The position numbers and the translations under genes were made by a program. A stretch of 64,000 nucleotides of DNA, taken from the NCBI GenBank assembly GCA_963718145.1, contig CAVQYJ010000017.1:380696-444695 (forward strand). Direction: 5' to 3'. This stretch comes from UBA7672 sp963718145. Lineage in GTDB: Bacteria; Pseudomonadota; Alphaproteobacteria; Caulobacterales; Hyphomonadaceae. Shown here one piece after another: positions 33,016-41,685 of the stretch; positions within the stretch are counted from its first letter, which is position 1; each line of letters begins with the position of its first letter. The notes below the pieces were generated by a model. The model did not search any database and had not been told where the DNA came from. It was given only the letters and a program-made list of their open reading frames with translations.

Positions 33016-34701
33016 TCAGGCCGCCGCCGTCCCGGGTTCCTCCGAGTCGACGACGCCGCGGCGTTCGGCCTGGTCGGCGATCCAGCGGGCGAGGCGGGGC
33101 TGGTCGACGCCCAGCGCGGCGAGGAGGTCGGCGGCGAGTTCGATGCCGCGCGGTTCGGCGAGCGAGAGGTGCGCGCGCAGGCCGAGGCCCGCCTGGCGCA
33201 CGCGGTCGGCGCTGTCGGCGACGGCGATGAAGCGCGGCTGGGCGGCGCTGGCGGGCGCGGGAAGCTGCGGGAGGGAGGCGCCGCCGAGCACGATGGCGCG
33301 GGCATGGGCGACCGAGAGGCTGTCCATCAGCCGCCGGTCGCGCGCATCGCCATAGACGACGTGATAGCCGTCCGACGCGGCCGACACGAAGCGCTCGGGA
33401 TCGCTTTCGATGGCCACGTAGGGAATGTCGTTGTCACGCAGCGCTTCGGCGGCGAGACGGCCTTCCGGGCCCATGCCGAAGACCAGAACGGGATTGTCCT
33501 CGGCGACTTCCTCGGTATCGATCGGGGCCGCTTTCGAGCGTTCGGCAAGCAGCCGGGCGATGTGCAGGCCGAGCGCCGTCCAGATCGGGGCGGCGACCAG
33601 CGTCACGGCGACAGCGGCGGTGATGACGCCGGCCCAGCCGCCCGGCATGGCGCCGGCGATGGTCGAGACGCCGACGACGACGAGCGTGAACTCCGAGCCC
33701 TGGCTCAGGAGGAAGCCGAGCTGGGTCGCGCCCGGCAAGGCCCAGCCATTGAGGCGCGCGGCGGCGAAGATCACGAGCGTTTTGAGGATGACGATGACGA
33801 GGGCGGCGCCGAGCACGGCGGGCCAGATGGCGGCGACGGCGGGAATATCGACGCCCATGCCGACCGACATGAAGAACAAGCCGAGCAGCAGGCCCTGGAA
33901 CGGCTTCACCTCGGTCTGGACCACGACGCGGTAGGGCGTGTCGGAGACGGCCATGCCGGCGAGGAAGGCTCCGAGAGTGAGAGAGAGGCCGGCGCGGTCG
34001 GTGGCGGCGCTGGCGGCCAGCACGATGAACAGCGCAACGACGGTGAAGGCCTCGGCGTTGTCGGTGGCGGCGAGGGACTTGAACAGCGGGCGAATGACGA
34101 AGCGGCCGGCCAGCAGCGCGATGACCAGCGCGATGGCCGCCATGGCGAGCGTGATCACGAGCTCGACGCCGACGATTTCGAGGTCGGCGCCCATGGAGGC
34201 GGCGAAGGTGAGGATAAAGATGGCGACGATGTCCTGCGCGACCAGCACGGCGGTGGCGGAGCGGCCCATCGGGCAGCCAGGCTGTTTGCGGTCCTCCAGG
34301 ATGCGGGCGACGACGGCCGTGGACGACAGGGCCAGCGAGACGCCGACAATGATCGCGACGGGAATCGAGAAGCCGAGCGCCCAGCCGATCAGGGCGAAGG
34401 CGCCGCCGCAGAGGATGATCTGCAGCGGGGCAAGGCCAAGAATGTCGGCGCGGCGCGTTCGGATCTCGCGCAAGGAGAAGTGCAGGCCGATGTCGAACAG
34501 CAGGAAGACGACGCCGAGTTCGGCCAGGAAATTCGCGGTGTCGTTGTCCTCGACGAGCTTGAAGCCCGAGGGGCCGATGACGAGGCCCGCGACCAGGTAG
34601 CCGACGATCGGGCTCAGCCGGACGGCGCGCGAGGCCAGCGCGGAGGCAAGGCCCGCTCCAAGATAGATGATGGCCGGCTGCAGGACTTCCGCGGCAGTCA
34701 A
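33016..34701 (-). CDS. CPA2-family monovalent cation:proton antiporter with RCK domain
   Basis: A 561-residue membrane protein. About 12 helices include AVRLSPIVGYLVAGLVIGPS, LAELGVVFLLFDIGLHFSLR, VGVSLALSSTAVVARIL and SATAVLVAQDIVAIFILTFA, all characteristic of KefB/KefC-like antiporters. An RCK N-domain follows from about residue 385 (PVLVFGMGPEGRLAAEALRD) and binds nucleotide to gate transport; the IESDPERFVSAASDGYHVVY acidic loop is conserved. It exchanges K+ or Na+ for H+. The start is TTG at 34701 (MTAAEVLQPAIIY); an upstream open frame has no protein character. Confidence 0.85.
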   Translation of the reverse strand: MTAAEVLQPAIIYLGAGLASALASRAVRLSPIVGYLVAGLVIGPSGFKLVEDNDTANFLAELGVVFLLFDIGLHFSLREIRTRRADILGLAPLQIILCGGAFALIGWALGFSIPVAIIVGVSLALSSTAVVARILEDRKQPGCPMGRSATAVLVAQDIVAIFILTFAASMGADLEIVGVELVITLAMAAIALVIALLAGRFVIRPLFKSLAATDNAEAFTVVALFIVLAASAATDRAGLSLTLGAFLAGMAVSDTPYRVVVQTEVKPFQGLLLGLFFMSVGMGVDIPAVAAIWPAVLGAALVIVILKTLVIFAAARLNGWALPGATQLGFLLSQGSEFTLVVVGVSTIAGAMPGGWAGVITAAVAVTLVAAPIWTALGLHIARLLAERSKAAPIDTEEVAEDNPVLVFGMGPEGRLAAEALRDNDIPYVAIESDPERFVSAASDGYHVVYGDARDRRLMDSLSVAHARAIVLGGASLPQLPAPASAAQPRFIAVADSADRVRQAGLGLRAHLSLAEPRGIELAADLLAALGVDQPRLARWIADQAERRGVVDSEEPGTAAA

Positions 34702-34788
34702 ATGCTCTTTTCCCCTCTCAGGCCGTTCGTAGCCTATCCCCCTGCCGGACTGCTTAGCGCAATTCGCCGAATTGGGCGCAAACGGAAA

Positions 34789-34816
34789 GAGCCGCCGCGG
34801 TTTCCCGTGGCGGCTC
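34789..34816 (-). terminator. Terminator hairpin of the TorF-like porin gene
   Basis: Arms at 34789-34800 (GAGCCGCCGCGG) and 34805-34816 pair over 12 bp with one G-T pair and a 4-nt loop. On the minus strand it follows the porin stop by 45 bp and is trailed by a T-rich stretch (TTTCCGTTTG). It separates the porin transcript from the antiporter gene. Confidence 0.65.
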
Positions 34817-34861
34817 CAGTGTTTCCGGGGGGAGGCCCCCCGTGCAACCGTTATTTCAGCG

Positions 34862-35599
34862 CTAGAGGGCCTTCTTGACCGAGAAGACGATGCGGTCGTC
34901 GGAGTCGATCGTGTTGGTGAAGCCCGCGCCGACGATCGGGTCGCCGCTGCCGATGCTGGTGCCGACATAGCGCAGGTCGAGGCCCACGCCCATCGTGCTC
35001 CAGGTGCCGCCGAAGTTCCAGGTCGTGTAGTCGTCCTCGACTTCGAGGGCCGTCGGGCCGTTGACGTCGTCGATGCTCTGGTAGCCGATTGCGCCCGACA
35101 GCGACAGCACGTCGCTGAGCGCGTAGGCGCCGCTGGCCTCGACATAGAAGGCATTGCCGGTCTCGCCGAAGAATTCCGGAGAGTAGTAGGCCGCGCCGCC
35201 GAGGGTGAAGCCCGGCGCCGGAGCGAACGAGGCCTTCACATAGGGCTCGAAATAATCGAACTCAGCCGCGTCATCCGATGCGCCAGGATAGAAGTAGCCG
35301 ATGACGCCAAGGTCGAGGCCGAGACCGCCGATGGTGGTTTTCCAGCCGCCATAGACGTCGAGTTCGAGGCTGCCACCGAAGGCGACGTTCGAAGCCCAGG
35401 TGCCGGCATAGACGCCGCTGTCGCCAAAGGCGACGTCGAAGCCGCCCTGTACGGCAGGGTTCTGCGACGTTTGGGAAATGCCACGGAAGGCGTAGTCGGT
35501 CGCCAGGGCGATGTTGCCCGAGACGGCGATCGCTTCCTGCGCCATCGCAGCAGGCGCCGCGGCGGCCAGGAGCGCGCTGATGATCAAGAGGTTACGCAT
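34862..35599 (-). CDS. TorF-family putative porin
   Basis: A 245-residue outer-membrane beta-barrel. Cleavable signal (MRNLLIISALLAAAAPAAMA, cut after AMAQ), then alternating strands starting with AVSGNIALATDYAFRGISQT, the signature of the TIGR02001/TorF family. Further strands include GVYAGTWASNVAFGGSLELD and DYGGWKTTIGG-like repeats. The C-terminus FSVKKAL is less typical of barrels ending in F or W. It probably forms a small channel; specificity unknown. A terminator hairpin follows. Confidence 0.85.
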   Translation of the reverse strand: MRNLLIISALLAAAAPAAMAQEAIAVSGNIALATDYAFRGISQTSQNPAVQGGFDVAFGDSGVYAGTWASNVAFGGSLELDVYGGWKTTIGGLGLDLGVIGYFYPGASDDAAEFDYFEPYVKASFAPAPGFTLGGAAYYSPEFFGETGNAFYVEASGAYALSDVLSLSGAIGYQSIDDVNGPTALEVEDDYTTWNFGGTWSTMGVGLDLRYVGTSIGSGDPIVGAGFTNTIDSDDRIVFSVKKAL

Positions 35600-36048
35600 T
35601 ATCTAACCCTTTTCCCCTCGTGTTGAACGGTCCCGCGGACGCGGCATTGCAACCCTAGACGCTGGGGGACGCCCGCCAGGTTGTTGCGCCAGAACATGGA
35701 GAGGGACGACGCCACACCGGAAGCCAAGATGCCGGGCGGGCGGGACATGATCCGTGGACGCACATTTTTGCGACAGCGGAAAACCACGCCGCCTGCTTTT
35801 TGTGCGCTGCACCGCGACAGCTCGCCTCGCAGGCGAGGAACTTTGCCTGAAAACCCTGTAATATCTGGAGAATCGGTCTTGCAGCCAAGGCTGCCGTGAA
35901 ATCGGGCGCTCGCAGCGCCCACACGCACAAAAGCGGCCGGCCGAGGCAGATCGGCCCCCTATCGGCATGCGATCTGGCCGAAGCTGGTTTGTTTCGAGAG
36001 GAGCGCGAGTCGCCTTGCCGAACGCCCGGGCTCGCGCGATCAAGCCCC
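35600..36048. other. 449-bp intergenic region with several hairpins upstream of queF
   Basis: No credible gene on either strand. The part from 35821 to 36037 carries five exact stem-loops: CTCGCCT-CGC-AGGCGAG (35821-35837), GCAGCC-AA-GGCTGC (35881-35894), GGGCGCT-CGC-AGCGCCC (35904-35920), GGCCGA-N6-TCGGCC (35939-35956), and GCGCGAG-N21-CTCGCGC (36003-36037). Apart from terminators, such density may mean a structured leader or REP-like repeats. The promoters of torF and queF must lie here. Confidence 0.5.
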
Positions 36049-36507
36049 ATGACCAGGCCTGAAAATCTGAGCCAGCTGGGCCAACCCGCTGCGATCCCTG
36101 AATCGCCCGACAAGGCCGTGCTTGAACGCGTGACCAACCCGCATGCGGACACGCTCTATCTCGCCCGCTTCACGGCGCCGGAGTTCACTTCGCTTTGCCC
36201 GGTGACCGGCCAGCCGGATTTCGCCCATCTCGTCATCGACTACGCACCGGACAAGTGGATCGTGGAAAGCAAGAGCCTCAAGCTCTACCTTGCCGCCTTC
36301 CGCAATCATGGGGCGTTCCACGAGGACTGCACCGTGGCGATCGGCAAGCGGCTGGTGGAGACGCTGTCGCCCAAATGGCTGCGCATCGCCGGCTACTGGT
36401 ATCCGCGTGGCGGCATGCCGATCGACGTGTTCTGGCAGACGGCCGCGGCGCCCGAGGGGCTGTGGGTTCCGGACACGGGCGTCAGCCCCTATCGCGGACG
36501 CGGCTAG
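36049..36507 (+). CDS. queF: NADPH-dependent 7-cyano-7-deazaguanine reductase (QueF)
   Basis: A 152-residue unimodular QueF (YkvM type). Cys50 in FTSLCPVTGQPDFAHLV forms the thioimide with preQ0, Asp57 is the acid, and the QueF motif ESKSLKLYLAAFRNHGAFHE (about 73-92) binds NADPH and substrate. It reduces preQ0 to preQ1 in queuosine synthesis for tRNA. Length fits the single-domain type. It stands alone; other queuosine genes are not in the window. Confidence 0.92.
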   Translation: MTRPENLSQLGQPAAIPESPDKAVLERVTNPHADTLYLARFTAPEFTSLCPVTGQPDFAHLVIDYAPDKWIVESKSLKLYLAAFRNHGAFHEDCTVAIGKRLVETLSPKWLRIAGYWYPRGGMPIDVFWQTAAAPEGLWVPDTGVSPYRGRG

Positions 36508-36509
36508 CT

Positions 36510-37934
36510 CTATTTCCCGCCCGCGTATTCCTTCGCGAGACGATAGAGGAACACGCGGCCTTCCAGCAACTGTTTCACGCCGACGCGCTCGTTGAGTCCG
36601 TGGGCGTTGGTGGTGTTGGGATCGGAGAAGATTCCCGAGACGCCATAGGTGGGGATGCCGATCGGGGTGAGGAAACGGCCGTCGGTGGCGCCCGCCGCCA
36701 TTGCGGGAACGACAGGCACGCCGGGCCACATCTGCTGCGTGAGCCGTTCGATCGGGCCCATGATCTCCGGCGTCAGGGGCGGGGCGGGAGAGGGCGTTTC
36801 GGGATCGGCCTGAAGCGTGACCTTGACGTTCTTGTCGCCAATCGCCGCCTCGATCTGCTTGCGGATCTCTTCCTGGGTGTGACCGGGGAAGATGCGGCAG
36901 TTGACGTTGGCGGTGGCGCGCTGGGGCAGGGCGTTGGGTGCATGGCCGGCGTTTAGCTGCGTCGCCACACAGGTGGTGTGAAGGATCGCGTTGTAGCCGG
37001 GATTCTGCCGCAGCCGGCGGATGGCGTTGGCGTCCTCGCCGGACGCCGCCGCCTTCATGTCGGCGCCTTCCTGGCCAGGCGTCATTGCAGCCATGCGTTC
37101 GAAGAAGCCGGTGGTCGCGTCGTTGAACTCGATCGGGAAATCGAGGCTTGAGACTTTTCCAAGCGCGGCGGCGAGGCCGTAGATCGCGTTGTCGGGAACG
37201 GGACGCGAAGAGTGGCCGCCGGGATTGGTGATCTCGATGGTGTAGTCCTGGTAGAGTTTCTCGCCGGCCTGTACGCCATTGAAGGAGTACTTGCCGGTGT
37301 CGGGTTCGATGCGGCCGCCGGCCCCTTCATTAAGCGCGAAGGCGGCGTCGAGCAGGGCGCGATGGTTCTCGACCAGATACTTGACGCCGTTGAACGTGTT
37401 CGGGCTTTCCTCGCCGCAGGTGAGGACCAGCTTGATCGTGCGCGCCGGTCTGTAGCCTTCGCGCTTGTAGCGCGCCATCGAGTCCGTGAAGATCGCGGCC
37501 ATCGCCTTGTCGTCCATTGCGCCGCGGGCGTAGAAGAAGCCGCCTTCCTCGGTGAGCTTGAACGGGTCGCGCACCCAGTCCTCGCGCCTGGCCTCGACCA
37601 CGTCGATGTGGGCGAGCAGCATGATCGGCTTGAGGGCGGCGTTTGAGCCGGGGAGGATGGCGATGAGGTTGCCGTCCTGCGGGCGCTCGGGCGGGATGAT
37701 CACGTGCAGGTCGCTTGCCGGATAGCCGGCCGCGACGAGATGCGCTTTCATCGCTTCGGAGGCGCGGGTGCACGAGCCGACGCTGAGCGTCGTGTTGATC
37801 TCGATCAGCTCCTTGTACAGCGCGCGGAACTCGGTCTCGCCCGCGGAGGCGTTGCCTGTGGCGGCCGTCGGCGCCGCGGACGTGGCGCAGGCGGCAAGGG
37901 CTGCAACGCTGGCGGCGAGGAGGATGAGACGCAT
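36510..37934 (-). CDS. M20-family metallopeptidase lipoprotein
   Basis: A 474-residue M20/M25/M40 peptidase. Lipoprotein signal (MRLILLAASVAALAACATSA, Cys16), then zinc motifs IMLLAHIDVVEARREDW (first His and Asp), ARGAMDDKAMAAIF (bridging Asp), VLTCGEESPNTFNGVKYLV (catalytic Glu) and ALNEGAGGRI (ligand Glu). The dimerisation domain starts near YTIEITNPGGHSSRPVPDNA, and the last ligand His is in TNAHGLNERV. It removes amino acids from peptides in the periplasm. AGGAGCTCCC directly precedes the ATG at 37934. Confidence 0.88.
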   Translation of the reverse strand: MRLILLAASVAALAACATSAAPTAATGNASAGETEFRALYKELIEINTTLSVGSCTRASEAMKAHLVAAGYPASDLHVIIPPERPQDGNLIAILPGSNAALKPIMLLAHIDVVEARREDWVRDPFKLTEEGGFFYARGAMDDKAMAAIFTDSMARYKREGYRPARTIKLVLTCGEESPNTFNGVKYLVENHRALLDAAFALNEGAGGRIEPDTGKYSFNGVQAGEKLYQDYTIEITNPGGHSSRPVPDNAIYGLAAALGKVSSLDFPIEFNDATTGFFERMAAMTPGQEGADMKAAASGEDANAIRRLRQNPGYNAILHTTCVATQLNAGHAPNALPQRATANVNCRIFPGHTQEEIRKQIEAAIGDKNVKVTLQADPETPSPAPPLTPEIMGPIERLTQQMWPGVPVVPAMAAGATDGRFLTPIGIPTYGVSGIFSDPNTTNAHGLNERVGVKQLLEGRVFLYRLAKEYAGGK

Positions 37935-38008
37935 GGGAGCTCCTGATCGGTTGCGAGATTGGATCATGCCGCGCTGCGCTCGCCAAGCTCCGGGCGGAAC
38001 AGCAGACA

Positions 38009-38030
38009 GGCCCGCCGGTCGGGGCGGGCC
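38009..38030 (-). terminator. Terminator-like hairpin after etfA
   Basis: GGCCCGCC (38009-38016) and GGCGGGCC (38023-38030) form a perfect 8-bp stem with a 6-nt loop, 25 bp beyond the etfA stop. The following minus-strand sequence (TGTCTGCTGTTCC) is only moderately T-rich, so the hairpin may work with Rho. Confidence 0.5.
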
Positions 38031-38054
38031 GGTGTGGCTCCCGTCGGCCGGGAC

Positions 38055-38987
38055 CTAAAGCTTCGAGGTCAGTTCGGGCACGATCTTGAAGAGGTCGCCG
38101 ACAAGGCCGTAGTCGGCGATCTGGAAGATCGGGGCTTCCTCGTCCTTGTTGATGGCGACGATGATCTTCGAGTCCTTCATGCCGGCGAGGTGCTGGATGG
38201 CGCCCGAGATGCCGATGGCGACGTAGAGTTCCGGGGCGACGACCTTGCCGGTCTGGCCGACCTGGAAGTCGTTGGGGGCGTAGCCGGCGTCGACCGCGGC
38301 GCGCGAGGCGCCGACGCCCGCGCCAAGCTTGTCGGCAAGCGGCAGGATGAACTGGTTGAACTGGTCGGCCGAGGCGAGGGCGCGGCCGCCGGAGACGACG
38401 CGCTTGGCCGAGGCGAGTTCGGGGCGATCCGACTTCTGCAGTTCTTCCGAGACGAAGGCCGACTTGAACGGACCGGCGGGGGCCTGCGATGGTTTCGACG
38501 GCGGCCGAACCCGACGCCGGCCGCGGCCTGGAAGGCCGTGCCGCGGACGGTGACGACTTTCTTGGCGATCGCTCGACTTGACCGTCATGATCGCGTTGCC
38601 GGCGTAGATCGGACGCTCGAAGGTCGAGGTGTCGATGACCTTGGTGATTTCCGAGATCTGCATCACGTCGAGCTTGGCGGCGATGCGCGGGGTGACGTTC
38701 TTGCCGGTGGTGGTGGCCGGGGCGAAGAAGGCGTCGTAGCCGGACATCAGCGGGACGACGAGCGCTTCTACGGCTTCGGCGAGGGCGTGGCTGAAGGCTT
38801 CGCCTTCGGCGTGGAGCACCTTGCGGACGCCGGGGATTTTCGCGGCGGCGTCGGCGGCGGCTTTCGCGTTGTGGCCGGCGACGAGCACGTCGATGTCGCC
38901 GCCGAAGGCCTGGGCTGCGGCGACCGTCTTGGCGGTCACGTCGTTGAGGGCGGCGTTGGAGTGTTCAGCGAGAACGAGGACGGCCAT
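38055..38987 (-). CDS. etfA: Electron transfer flavoprotein alpha subunit, with three compensating frame shifts
   Basis: A 310-residue EtfA. The N-terminal domain (VLVLAEHSNAALNDVTAKTV) and FAD domain (KRVVSGGRALASADQFNQFI, then VGQTGKVVAPELYVAIGISG, then VAINKDEEAPIFQIADYGLV) are fully conserved. Residues 166-193 read as an arginine-rich stretch instead of the expected conserved segment. Reading one base later from about 38567, one more at about 38510 and one more at about 38478 restores KKVVTVRGTAFQAAAGVG and ETIAG. Three single-base additions therefore cancel. EtfAB takes electrons from acyl-CoA dehydrogenases and passes them to ETF:quinone reductase. It follows etfB with a 2-bp gap. Confidence 0.9.
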   Translation of the reverse strand: MAVLVLAEHSNAALNDVTAKTVAAAQAFGGDIDVLVAGHNAKAAADAAAKIPGVRKVLHAEGEAFSHALAEAVEALVVPLMSGYDAFFAPATTTGKNVTPRIAAKLDVMQISEITKVIDTSTFERPIYAGNAIMTVKSSDRQESRHRPRHGLPGRGRRRVRPPSKPSQAPAGPFKSAFVSEELQKSDRPELASAKRVVSGGRALASADQFNQFILPLADKLGAGVGASRAAVDAGYAPNDFQVGQTGKVVAPELYVAIGISGAIQHLAGMKDSKIIVAINKDEEAPIFQIADYGLVGDLFKIVPELTSKL

Positions 38988-38989
38988 GA

Positions 38990-39736
38990 TCAGATCGCTC
39001 CAACGGACTTGAGTTTGGCGATGAGCGCGTCGACGTCGGCGACTTTCTCGCCGGCTTCGCGCTTCTTGGGCTCGGCGACCTTCACCACGGCAAGGCGCGG
39101 GGAGATGTCGACGCCGTAGTCGGCGGGCGTCTTCATGTCGATCGGCTTCTTCTTCGCCTTCATGATGTTGGGCAGCGAGGCGAAGCGCGGCTCGTTGAGG
39201 CGCAGGTCGGTGGTGACCACGGCCGGAAGGTTGAGGGAGACGGTCTGCAGGCCGCCATCGACTTCGCGGGTGACTTTCAGCTTGTCGCCGTCCTTCGCGA
39301 CCGCCGAGGCGAAGGCGCCTTGCGGCCAGTCGAGCAGGGCGGCGAGCATCTGGCCGGTCTGGTTGGCGTCGTCGTCGATCGCCTGCTTGCCGGTGATGAC
39401 CAGCTCGGGCTTTTCGGCGTCGACGATGGCTTTGAGGATCTTGGCGACGGCGAGCGGTTCAACCATGGCGTCGGTCTGCACGAGGATGCCGCGGTCGCCG
39501 CCCATGGCGAGGCCGATGCGGATGGTTTCCTGGGCCTGGGCCGGGCCGACCGAGACGATCACGATCTCGGTGACGACGCCCTTTTCCTTCATGCGCACGG
39601 CTTCTTCGACCGCAATCTCGCAGAACGGGTTCATCGCCATCTTGATGTTGGCGAGGTCCACGCCTGTGCCATCGGCTTTCACCCGCGGGCGGACGTTGGG
39701 GTCGATCACCCGCTTGACGGGCACAAGCACCTTCAT
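38990..39736 (-). CDS. etfB: Electron transfer flavoprotein beta subunit
   Basis: A 248-residue EtfB that binds AMP. MKVLVPVKRVIDPNVRPRVK starts the protein, followed by AMNPFCEIAVEEAVRMKEKG and VEPLAVAKILKAIVDAEKP. VITGKQAIDDDANQTGQMLA is the EtfB signature (around 120-140). The start at 39736 follows GGAGAACC. First gene of the etfBA operon and partner of the acyl-CoA dehydrogenase about 17 kb downstream and others elsewhere. Confidence 0.93.
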   Translation of the reverse strand: MKVLVPVKRVIDPNVRPRVKADGTGVDLANIKMAMNPFCEIAVEEAVRMKEKGVVTEIVIVSVGPAQAQETIRIGLAMGGDRGILVQTDAMVEPLAVAKILKAIVDAEKPELVITGKQAIDDDANQTGQMLAALLDWPQGAFASAVAKDGDKLKVTREVDGGLQTVSLNLPAVVTTDLRLNEPRFASLPNIMKAKKKPIDMKTPADYGVDISPRLAVVKVAEPKKREAGEKVADVDALIAKLKSVGAI

Positions 39737-39988
39737 CGGTGGTTCTCCGGTTCGGACAGCCAGAATGAGCTCGCTGCACGCCGCCATGGCGCGCCCGCGA
39801 ACCGCGGCTCCCTGTTAGGCAGCAGCGGCGTCCAAATCAAGTTTTGTGGGGGCCGGACGGGCAAAAAGCGTCACTTTGGCGCTACGGGCCGGGTCGCTGG
39901 GGAAACATCCAAGCGCAGAACCGTTTCCAGGGGAGTTTTTGCATGGGCCCACACAGGCTAAGGGAAAGGAAAAGGAGTTCACGATCCC

Positions 39989-40279
39989 ATGGCTGACCAG
40001 CTCGACGACGCCTTCTACGCGCGGGCCGACGCTCACATCCATCTGGCGAATGACCAGCTGGAAAAGGCTTCGCGCGAGATGGTGAACGCCTCGATGCTGT
40101 TCGCGGCGGCGCGGTTCAGCGCGTTCATGTCGGCGGGCGGGTTTGCCTCGGGCGAAGCGATGGCGGCCAAGCGCGACGAGACGGTCGAGTATTTCGTCGC
40201 CGGCTTCCGCCAGATGCTGGAAGGCAATGTCGACGCCTACATCCGGAATTTCGATGCTTACGTGCAGGGCAAGGAGTGA
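39989..40279 (+). CDS. DUF3144 family protein
   Basis: A 96-residue, mainly helical cytoplasmic protein matching DUF3144 by FYARADAHIHLANDQLEKAS near the N-terminus and EYFVAGFRQMLEGNVDAYI at the end. Function unknown. AAAAGGAG precedes the ATG by about ten bases. It is followed directly by the SDR gene (the stop overlaps potential start codons), so the two form an operon. Confidence 0.8.
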   Translation: MADQLDDAFYARADAHIHLANDQLEKASREMVNASMLFAAARFSAFMSAGGFASGEAMAAKRDETVEYFVAGFRQMLEGNVDAYIRNFDAYVQGKE

Positions 40280-40284
40280 TGCAC

Positions 40285-41163
40285 ATGGCGGGACGGCTGG
40301 CGGGCAAGGTTGCGGTGATCACGGGGGCGGCAAGCGGCATCGGCCGGGCGACGGTTGATCTCTTTGTCGCCGAGGGCGCAAAGGTCATCGCGGCGGACGT
40401 TCAGGAAGACAAGGGCGCAAGGATCGAGCACGACCACAAGGGCGCAGCCAAATTCGTGCGCTGCGACGTCATGCAGGAAGCCGACATCGCGGCGGCCGTC
40501 GGCGCCGCGACGAAGGAGTATGGCCGACTGGACGTGCTGTTCAACAATGCCGGGACCGGCGGCGTGCGAGAGCAGGCGGACGGGGTGACGGCCGAGGGCT
40601 TCGATGCGGTGATGCACCTGCACGTGCGCGCCGCTCTGTTCGGCATGAAATACGCCGTGCCCGCGATGCGGAAGGCAGGCGGCGGATCGATCATTTCGAC
40701 GGCGTCGATCGCGGGGCTGCGTACCGGGTTCGGGCCGCTGCTCTATTCGACCGCCAAGGCGGCGGTGATCCACATGACACACGCTGCCGCCGCTCAGCTC
40801 GGGCCGGACAATATCCGGGTCAACTGCATCTGCCCGGGCATGATCGCCACCAACATCTTTGCGGCCTCGTTCGGCATTCCGAGCCAGGTGGCCGAGACGC
40901 GCATCGAGGCGCTGGCGGAGGCCAACCGGAACACGCAGCCGATCCCGCGCGGCGGGCGGGGCAGCGACATCGCGGAGGCGGCGCTTTACCTCGCCTCGGA
41001 TGGGTCGAGCTTCGTCAACGGCCACGCGCTGGTGGTGGATGGCGGGATCACGCTGGGCGTCAACGATGCAACGCGCCTGGCGATGTTCGGCGGCGTGTTC
41101 GAGGCCCTGGGCGTCGACCCGGCGCAGATCGCCGCGATCTTCCAGCCGAAAAAGCCGGCCTGA
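40285..41163 (+). CDS. Short-chain dehydrogenase/reductase
   Basis: A 292-residue classical SDR. TGxxxGIG motif in VAVITGAASGIGRATVDLFV, NNAGT at about 90, and the Ser-Tyr-Lys catalytic set in SIISTASIAGL and LLYSTAKAAVIH. INCICPGMI-like VNCICPGMIATNIF and the final NGHALVVDGGITLG are typical. It oxidises or reduces an alcohol/ketone with NAD(P). I prefer the ATG at 40285, eight bases after AAGGAG, over the nearer ATG at 40279. It follows the DUF3144 gene. Confidence 0.88.
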   Translation: MAGRLAGKVAVITGAASGIGRATVDLFVAEGAKVIAADVQEDKGARIEHDHKGAAKFVRCDVMQEADIAAAVGAATKEYGRLDVLFNNAGTGGVREQADGVTAEGFDAVMHLHVRAALFGMKYAVPAMRKAGGGSIISTASIAGLRTGFGPLLYSTAKAAVIHMTHAAAAQLGPDNIRVNCICPGMIATNIFAASFGIPSQVAETRIEALAEANRNTQPIPRGGRGSDIAEAALYLASDGSSFVNGHALVVDGGITLGVNDATRLAMFGGVFEALGVDPAQIAAIFQPKKPA

Positions 41164-41218
41164 TGCGCTGTCGGCGCCGTTATTGCCGGGGAGCGGCCAG
41201 GCGCACTACATAGGGATC

Positions 41219-41677
41219 ATGGTCAAAGGCTTTCTCCGCCGTCTCCTGCTTTCAACCGGTCATGACGACCTGCCGCCGGAGGATGCGCGCCTTGCGATTG
41301 CCTCCGTGCTGGTGATGGCGGCGCGGGCGGACGGTCACTACGACGCGCGCGAGCAGGCGATGATCGACCGGGCCCTGATGAAGCGTTTCAAGCTGGATGC
41401 GGCGCTTGTGCGCGGATTGCGGGAAGAGGGGGAAGCGGCGGAGGCAGAGGCGATCGACCTCTTCCAGTTTACCCGCGCCATCAAGGCGGCGATCCCGCAT
41501 GAGGATCGAGTGGCGATCCTCGAAGAGCTGTGGACCGTGATCCTTGCGGATGGAGTGCGTGATCCGCACGAGGATTCCCTGATGCGCCAGATGGCGGACC
41601 GGCTGGGGCTCTCGGACATGGATTCGGCGCTGGCGCGGCGTCGCGTGCAGGGCGGGGGCAGCATTCCGCGGATGTAG
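41219..41677 (+). CDS. TerB-family protein
   Basis: A 152-residue helical protein of the TerB/DjlA-like family: RLAIASVLVMAARADGHYDA and RVAILEELWTVILADGVRDP carry the repeated acidic helix pairs (ADGxxDxxE and ADGxxxxxE) that may bind a divalent metal. The family was named after tellurite resistance, but most chromosomal members are uncharacterised. It lies 55 bp beyond the SDR gene and converges on the S9 peptidase through a terminator-like inverted repeat. Confidence 0.8.
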   Translation: MVKGFLRRLLLSTGHDDLPPEDARLAIASVLVMAARADGHYDAREQAMIDRALMKRFKLDAALVRGLREEGEAAEAEAIDLFQFTRAIKAAIPHEDRVAILEELWTVILADGVRDPHEDSLMRQMADRLGLSDMDSALARRRVQGGGSIPRM

Positions 41678-41685
41678 GAATCAGC

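Noticed and set aside
33169..34878. 569-codon plus-strand frame antisense to the antiporter
   Set aside because: Low-complexity Asp/Gly/Arg product; the minus strand encodes a standard CPA2 antiporter.
35655..36152. Minus-strand frame of 165 codons in the queF/torF gap
   Set aside because: Overlaps queF, lacks a ribosome binding site and resembles no protein family.
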